IMG/VR virus record: IMGVR_UViG_3300001681_000101
Span: 1 to 20,962 of that record
Direction: 5' to 3' (one strand)
DNA from: a virus
DNA: 20,962 bases
In this document: piece by piece, positions 18,803 through 20,962 of the stretch
How the letters are laid out: every line of letters starts with the position of its first letter
Position numbering within the stretch: the stretch's first letter is position 1
Translations under genes and position numbers: made by a program
Notes under the pieces: model-generated
The model's database searches: none
Told to the model about the DNA's origin: nothing
The model's input: only the letters and a program-made list of their open reading frames with translations

Positions 18803-18985
18803 ATGATTAATAGAGATAACGTTCCAAGCGATAAGGTAGGTGAGCAGATTGCATTGGCGGCAATGAAAGGGCAGTTAATTGAATTAGTTGAAATGTTGTC
18901 ACAGCATGGAGTTACAACAGAGCACCAGATAAGTGGCTGGGCATGGTCAAAGATTGAAGAAATCGACGATATACTAAAGGATTAA
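18803..18985 (+). CDS. Small unknown protein, 60 aa
   Basis: AGGGA precedes the ATG. The product MINRDNVPSDKVGEQIALAA, MKGQLIELVEMLSQHGVTTE, HQISGWAWSKIEEIDDILKD has three amphipathic helices and no span; a W-A-W near 47-49 is distinctive. It is the first gene after the rightward promoter and is three bases from the next ATG. Function is not recognised; it belongs to the recombination operon. Confidence 0.55.
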   Translation: MINRDNVPSDKVGEQIALAAMKGQLIELVEMLSQHGVTTEHQISGWAWSKIEEIDDILKD

Positions 18986-18988
18986 ATT

Positions 18989-19288
18989 ATGACTATTACA
19001 GACGTAGAGCAAAGTTGCATTAAACCACAATCAATAGTTTATTTACTTGACGTGTTAGAAGCTGGCTACTTAAGAAAGTACAAAACAGCTAAACAGTATA
19101 AAGACACTATTGAGTACAAAGCTATCACGTTGACGGGGTGTTTAAGCGGTAAAGCAAGCAAGTATTTACTATCTGTAATAGATGACAGTTACACGACTGC
19201 CGAGCAGTACAAGGTAGCGATTAGAAACAAGATGAATGAATTAAGGAGTGAGATAAATGACATGCGTAATAGCAAATCAAACAGCTAA
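18989..19288 (+). CDS. Unknown protein with internal duplication, 99 aa
   Basis: Starts three bases after the previous stop. Two stretches match: YKTAKQYKDTIEYKAITL (about 32-49) and YTTAEQYKVAIRNKMNEL (about 69-86) share Y-x-T-A-x-Q-Y-K-x-x-I-x-x-K and a later L, suggesting an old helix duplication. The end (RSEINDMRNSKSNS) is polar. A strong AAGGAG and the ATG of the next ORF lie inside its last codons. Possibly a DNA- or protein-binding helical repeat; no family recognised. Confidence 0.55.
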   Translation: MTITDVEQSCIKPQSIVYLLDVLEAGYLRKYKTAKQYKDTIEYKAITLTGCLSGKASKYLLSVIDDSYTTAEQYKVAIRNKMNELRSEINDMRNSKSNS

Positions 19289-19409
19289 GCATTGTGATGA
19301 ACCGGAAGCGCCAGAATGTGAGTGTGGCGCTCAAATGACGCTGCACGATGGCGATAACGAATTAACGTGCGATAAGAATTGTGACTTGGGAGAGGCGGAA
19401 GATGAGTAG
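19257..19409 (+). CDS. Small acidic zinc-ribbon-like protein, 50 aa
   Basis: ATG 19257 follows a perfect AAGGAG by eight bases. The product has Cys at 3, 13, 21, 23, 38 and 42: the stretch ECECGAQMTLHDGDNELTCD ends with KNCD, the C-x-C ... C-x3-C form of a small zinc ribbon. Overall it is very acidic, which would suit DNA mimicry or protein contact more than DNA binding. It overlaps the gene before by 32 bases and the ERF gene by 8 bases, which is consistent with coupled translation. Confidence 0.58.
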   Translation: MTCVIANQTAKHCDEPEAPECECGAQMTLHDGDNELTCDKNCDLGEAEDE

Positions 19410-20019
19410 TGTATTAAATATATACCAGCGAATTAACAACGTAATGAAATCTGTTCAATACGTTCAAAAGGATAGTTCAGTATCAGGAATGGGTGGCGGG
19501 TATAAAGCTGTCTCTCACGACCAGGTTATATCTGTTGCTAGGCAATCTCTGGTTGATAACGGGGTGATAATATTTCCAAATCAAATTAAAGGCGAGTTCT
19601 TGCAAATGCGAGACGTCAACGCAACACCAACACCAATCAAAATGGGCTTATACTCCGGTACTTACGAGATAAATTTTGTAAATATTGATGATGGGAGCGA
19701 TAAAATAACCGCGACGATTGAAGCGCACGCAAATGATAACGGAGACAAGGCACCGGGTAAGGCGCTAAGTTACGCTACAAAGTCAGCTATCTTAAAAGTA
19801 TTAAATCTTGAAACTGGTGAGAGCGACGAAAGCAGGGAAGATCAGCGAGATTTTAACTTAATCAGCGCAGAACAGGTTGATCAGCTATTCCCTTTACTTT
19901 GTGATTCGAATGGTCAGTACACAGAGAAAGGATCGAAAGTTTGTCGCGCGTTCAAGTTCAACAATCTTAACGAAATAAAGTCTAAGAAGTTCAATGAAAT
20001 ACTAAGGTTTGCATCATGA
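19402..20019 (+). CDS. erf: ERF-family single-strand annealing recombinase
   Basis: Start chosen at ATG 19402, with GAGGCGG just upstream; a GTG at 19381 would add residues from the adjacent ribbon frame. The 205-residue protein has the ERF pattern: helix NIYQRINNVMKSVQYVQKDS, a G-G-G-Y-K-A-V-S-H-D-Q-V segment (31-42), strand VARQSLVDNGVIIFP, and the diagnostic GKALSYATKSAILKVLNLET followed by GESDE (119-143). ERF proteins anneal complementary single strands during phage recombination and repair. The next gene is a matching 5'-3' nuclease, which together form an annealing system like lambda Bet/Exo. The stop and the next ATG overlap (ATGA). Confidence 0.85.
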   Translation: MSSVLNIYQRINNVMKSVQYVQKDSSVSGMGGGYKAVSHDQVISVARQSLVDNGVIIFPNQIKGEFLQMRDVNATPTPIKMGLYSGTYEINFVNIDDGSDKITATIEAHANDNGDKAPGKALSYATKSAILKVLNLETGESDESREDQRDFNLISAEQVDQLFPLLCDSNGQYTEKGSKVCRAFKFNNLNEIKSKKFNEILRFAS

Positions 20020-20789
20020 TTATTATTGACCAAATAGAGCAAGGCACACCAGATTGGCACCGCGCAAGAGCTGGTGTAATTACAGCTAGCCGCGCTAGTG
20101 AGTTTGCAAGTGAATCTAAGTTAGCTCTAATGCCTGATAATGTTGAATATTGCAAGGATGGTAAGAATCATTCATTTATTTACGATGGCGGTAATTATAT
20201 AGGCACTAACAAAGCTGAATTGCAAAATATGATTCGCGCAACATTACCGCCTATTTACGGTGATATGCGCCAAGGTTACATGGCTGAGTTAGTGGCACAA
20301 ATAGCTACTGGTTTAATCCCTGAGCAAATGAGTTTTAAGCAATGTGAATGGGGTCACGACCACGAAGACCAAGCAAGGGCATTCTTTGAACTTGAGCATG
20401 GTGTTGATGTGACTGTTCCGGCGTTTATTTACCGCGATAAAGAAAAGCGCTTCGGTATTTCGCCTGATGGATTAATTGCAGGCAAAAAAGTTGGCTTAGA
20501 ATTAAAATGTCCGTTCACCAGTAAGGTATTTGTAGAGTTCGCCACTTGCGACAAAATTAAAAAAGAATACATTGAGCAATGCCAGTATTCAATGTGGGTT
20601 ACAGGTTACGAGGGTTGGTATTTTGCTAACTATGACCCGCGTATAAAAACTAAAAAGTTACACTGGGTATTGATTGAGCGCGACCAAGCATTCATGGATA
20701 AATACGACGAAGCAGAAAAAAACTTTATTCGTGATATGGATTCAATGCTAGGTAAATTAGATTTAAAATTCGGCCAGCAATGGTCATAA
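20016..20789 (+). CDS. YqaJ/lambda Exo-type 5'-3' exonuclease
   Basis: 257 residues. QGTPDWHRARAGVITASRAS (9-28) is the family start, WGHDHEDQARAFFELEHG (112-129) the E-containing helix, GISPDGLI (147-154, Asp151) and LELKCP (161-166, Glu162, Lys164) the PD-(D/E)xK core, then YIEQCQYSMWVTGYEGWYFA (185-204) with Gln190. This is the layout of lambda exonuclease, which trims 5' strands to make tails for the annealing protein encoded just before. The ATG overlaps the upstream stop (ATGA). A normal AGGA site starts the next gene, likely SSB. Confidence 0.87.
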   Translation: MIIIDQIEQGTPDWHRARAGVITASRASEFASESKLALMPDNVEYCKDGKNHSFIYDGGNYIGTNKAELQNMIRATLPPIYGDMRQGYMAELVAQIATGLIPEQMSFKQCEWGHDHEDQARAFFELEHGVDVTVPAFIYRDKEKRFGISPDGLIAGKKVGLELKCPFTSKVFVEFATCDKIKKEYIEQCQYSMWVTGYEGWYFANYDPRIKTKKLHWVLIERDQAFMDKYDEAEKNFIRDMDSMLGKLDLKFGQQWS

Positions 20790-20818
20790 CAATTAACTAC
20801 TAAACAGGAAGAAAGAAC

Positions 20819-20962
20819 ATGTCACATTCAGTAACAGCAAAACTAAACCGTCCAGCTAACGAACACGCAGGACAAAACGGCGTAACATTCTTTGTCGGGT
20901 TAGGCGAAAAGAACTATGACTTTAAACTAAAAACAAATGTTTACACTAACTACGATGCAGCT
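20819..20962 (+). CDS. Probable single-stranded DNA-binding protein (N-terminal part, runs off the window)
   Basis: ATG 20819 follows AGGAAG. The visible 48 residues begin MSHSVTAKLNRPANEHAGQN and continue GVTFFVGLGEKNYDFKLKTNVYTNYDAA. The T-A-K-L-N-R-P start, the G-V-x-F-x-V-G-L-G strand and the YTNYDAA phrase resemble an unusual SSB seen in recombination modules of related phages, where the first strand is followed by W/Y-T-N-Y-x-A. It is placed after ERF and exonuclease, as expected for an annealing system. The family is from memory and only the N-terminus is visible. Confidence 0.52.
   Translation, partial: MSHSVTAKLNRPANEHAGQNGVTFFVGLGEKNYDFKLKTNVYTNYDAA

Noticed and set aside
1-20962. 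tRNA genes or CRISPR arrays
   Set aside because: No cloverleaf-type sequence and no regularly spaced repeat-spacer unit was seen; the only tandem repeat is the 10-bp set at 13561-13620.

Overview
The window is one stretch of a tailed-phage (or prophage) genome with lambda-like gene order. The host is probably a low-G+C marine-type gammaproteobacterium such as Vibrio, Shewanella or Pseudoalteromonas. That host guess is inference from the A+T-rich base use, strong AAGG/GGAG ribosome sites and the style of the small genes; no host gene, integrase, terminase or lysis gene is visible. The tail is almost certainly siphovirus-type: a gpU-like terminator, a tube protein, a gpG/gpGT chaperone pair made by frameshifting, and a tape measure. 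At 515 residues the tape measure predicts a short tail of very roughly 75-80 nm.

Layout. Positions 1-8982 (+ strand) are the tail module: a partial tail-completion protein, the tail terminator, a reversed homing-endonuclease-like gene (537-1190), the tube protein, the chaperone pair, the tape measure, a distal-tail-type protein, a hub protein with a glycine-rich C-terminus, and a beta-helix tailspike. Hairpins at 8997-9055 separate this from a leftward operon (12860 down to 9078). That operon starts at a clear sigma-70-type promoter and holds several tiny ORFs, three successive helix-turn-helix proteins, a NinB/Orf-like protein, a Ref-like HNH nuclease and a RuvC-like resolvase, with single-membrane-span peptides of 32-38 residues tucked between them.

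A back-to-back promoter pair at 12898-12989 launches the rightward replication operon. It encodes a small unknown protein, a replication initiator/loader whose gene carries 10-bp tandem repeats followed by an A+T-rich tract (candidate origin), a DnaB-type helicase and small unknown proteins including a zinc-binding one. Next is an isolated HslV/proteasome-like Ntn-hydrolase gene between two terminators, then two mini-ORFs.

From 17121 to 18647 an accessory leftward operon, almost entirely linked by TAATG stop-start overlaps, begins with a ribbon-helix-helix protein next to a palindromic operator-like site and ends in a frameshifted gene. A second divergent promoter pair (18678-18770) drives rightward genes ending in an ERF-family annealing protein, a YqaJ/lambda-Exo-type nuclease and the start of a probable SSB. 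Thus strand-annealing recombination genes lie at the right and junction-processing genes (RuvC, Ref, NinB) at the left of the replication block. All functional names rest on motif recognition by eye, not on database searches.
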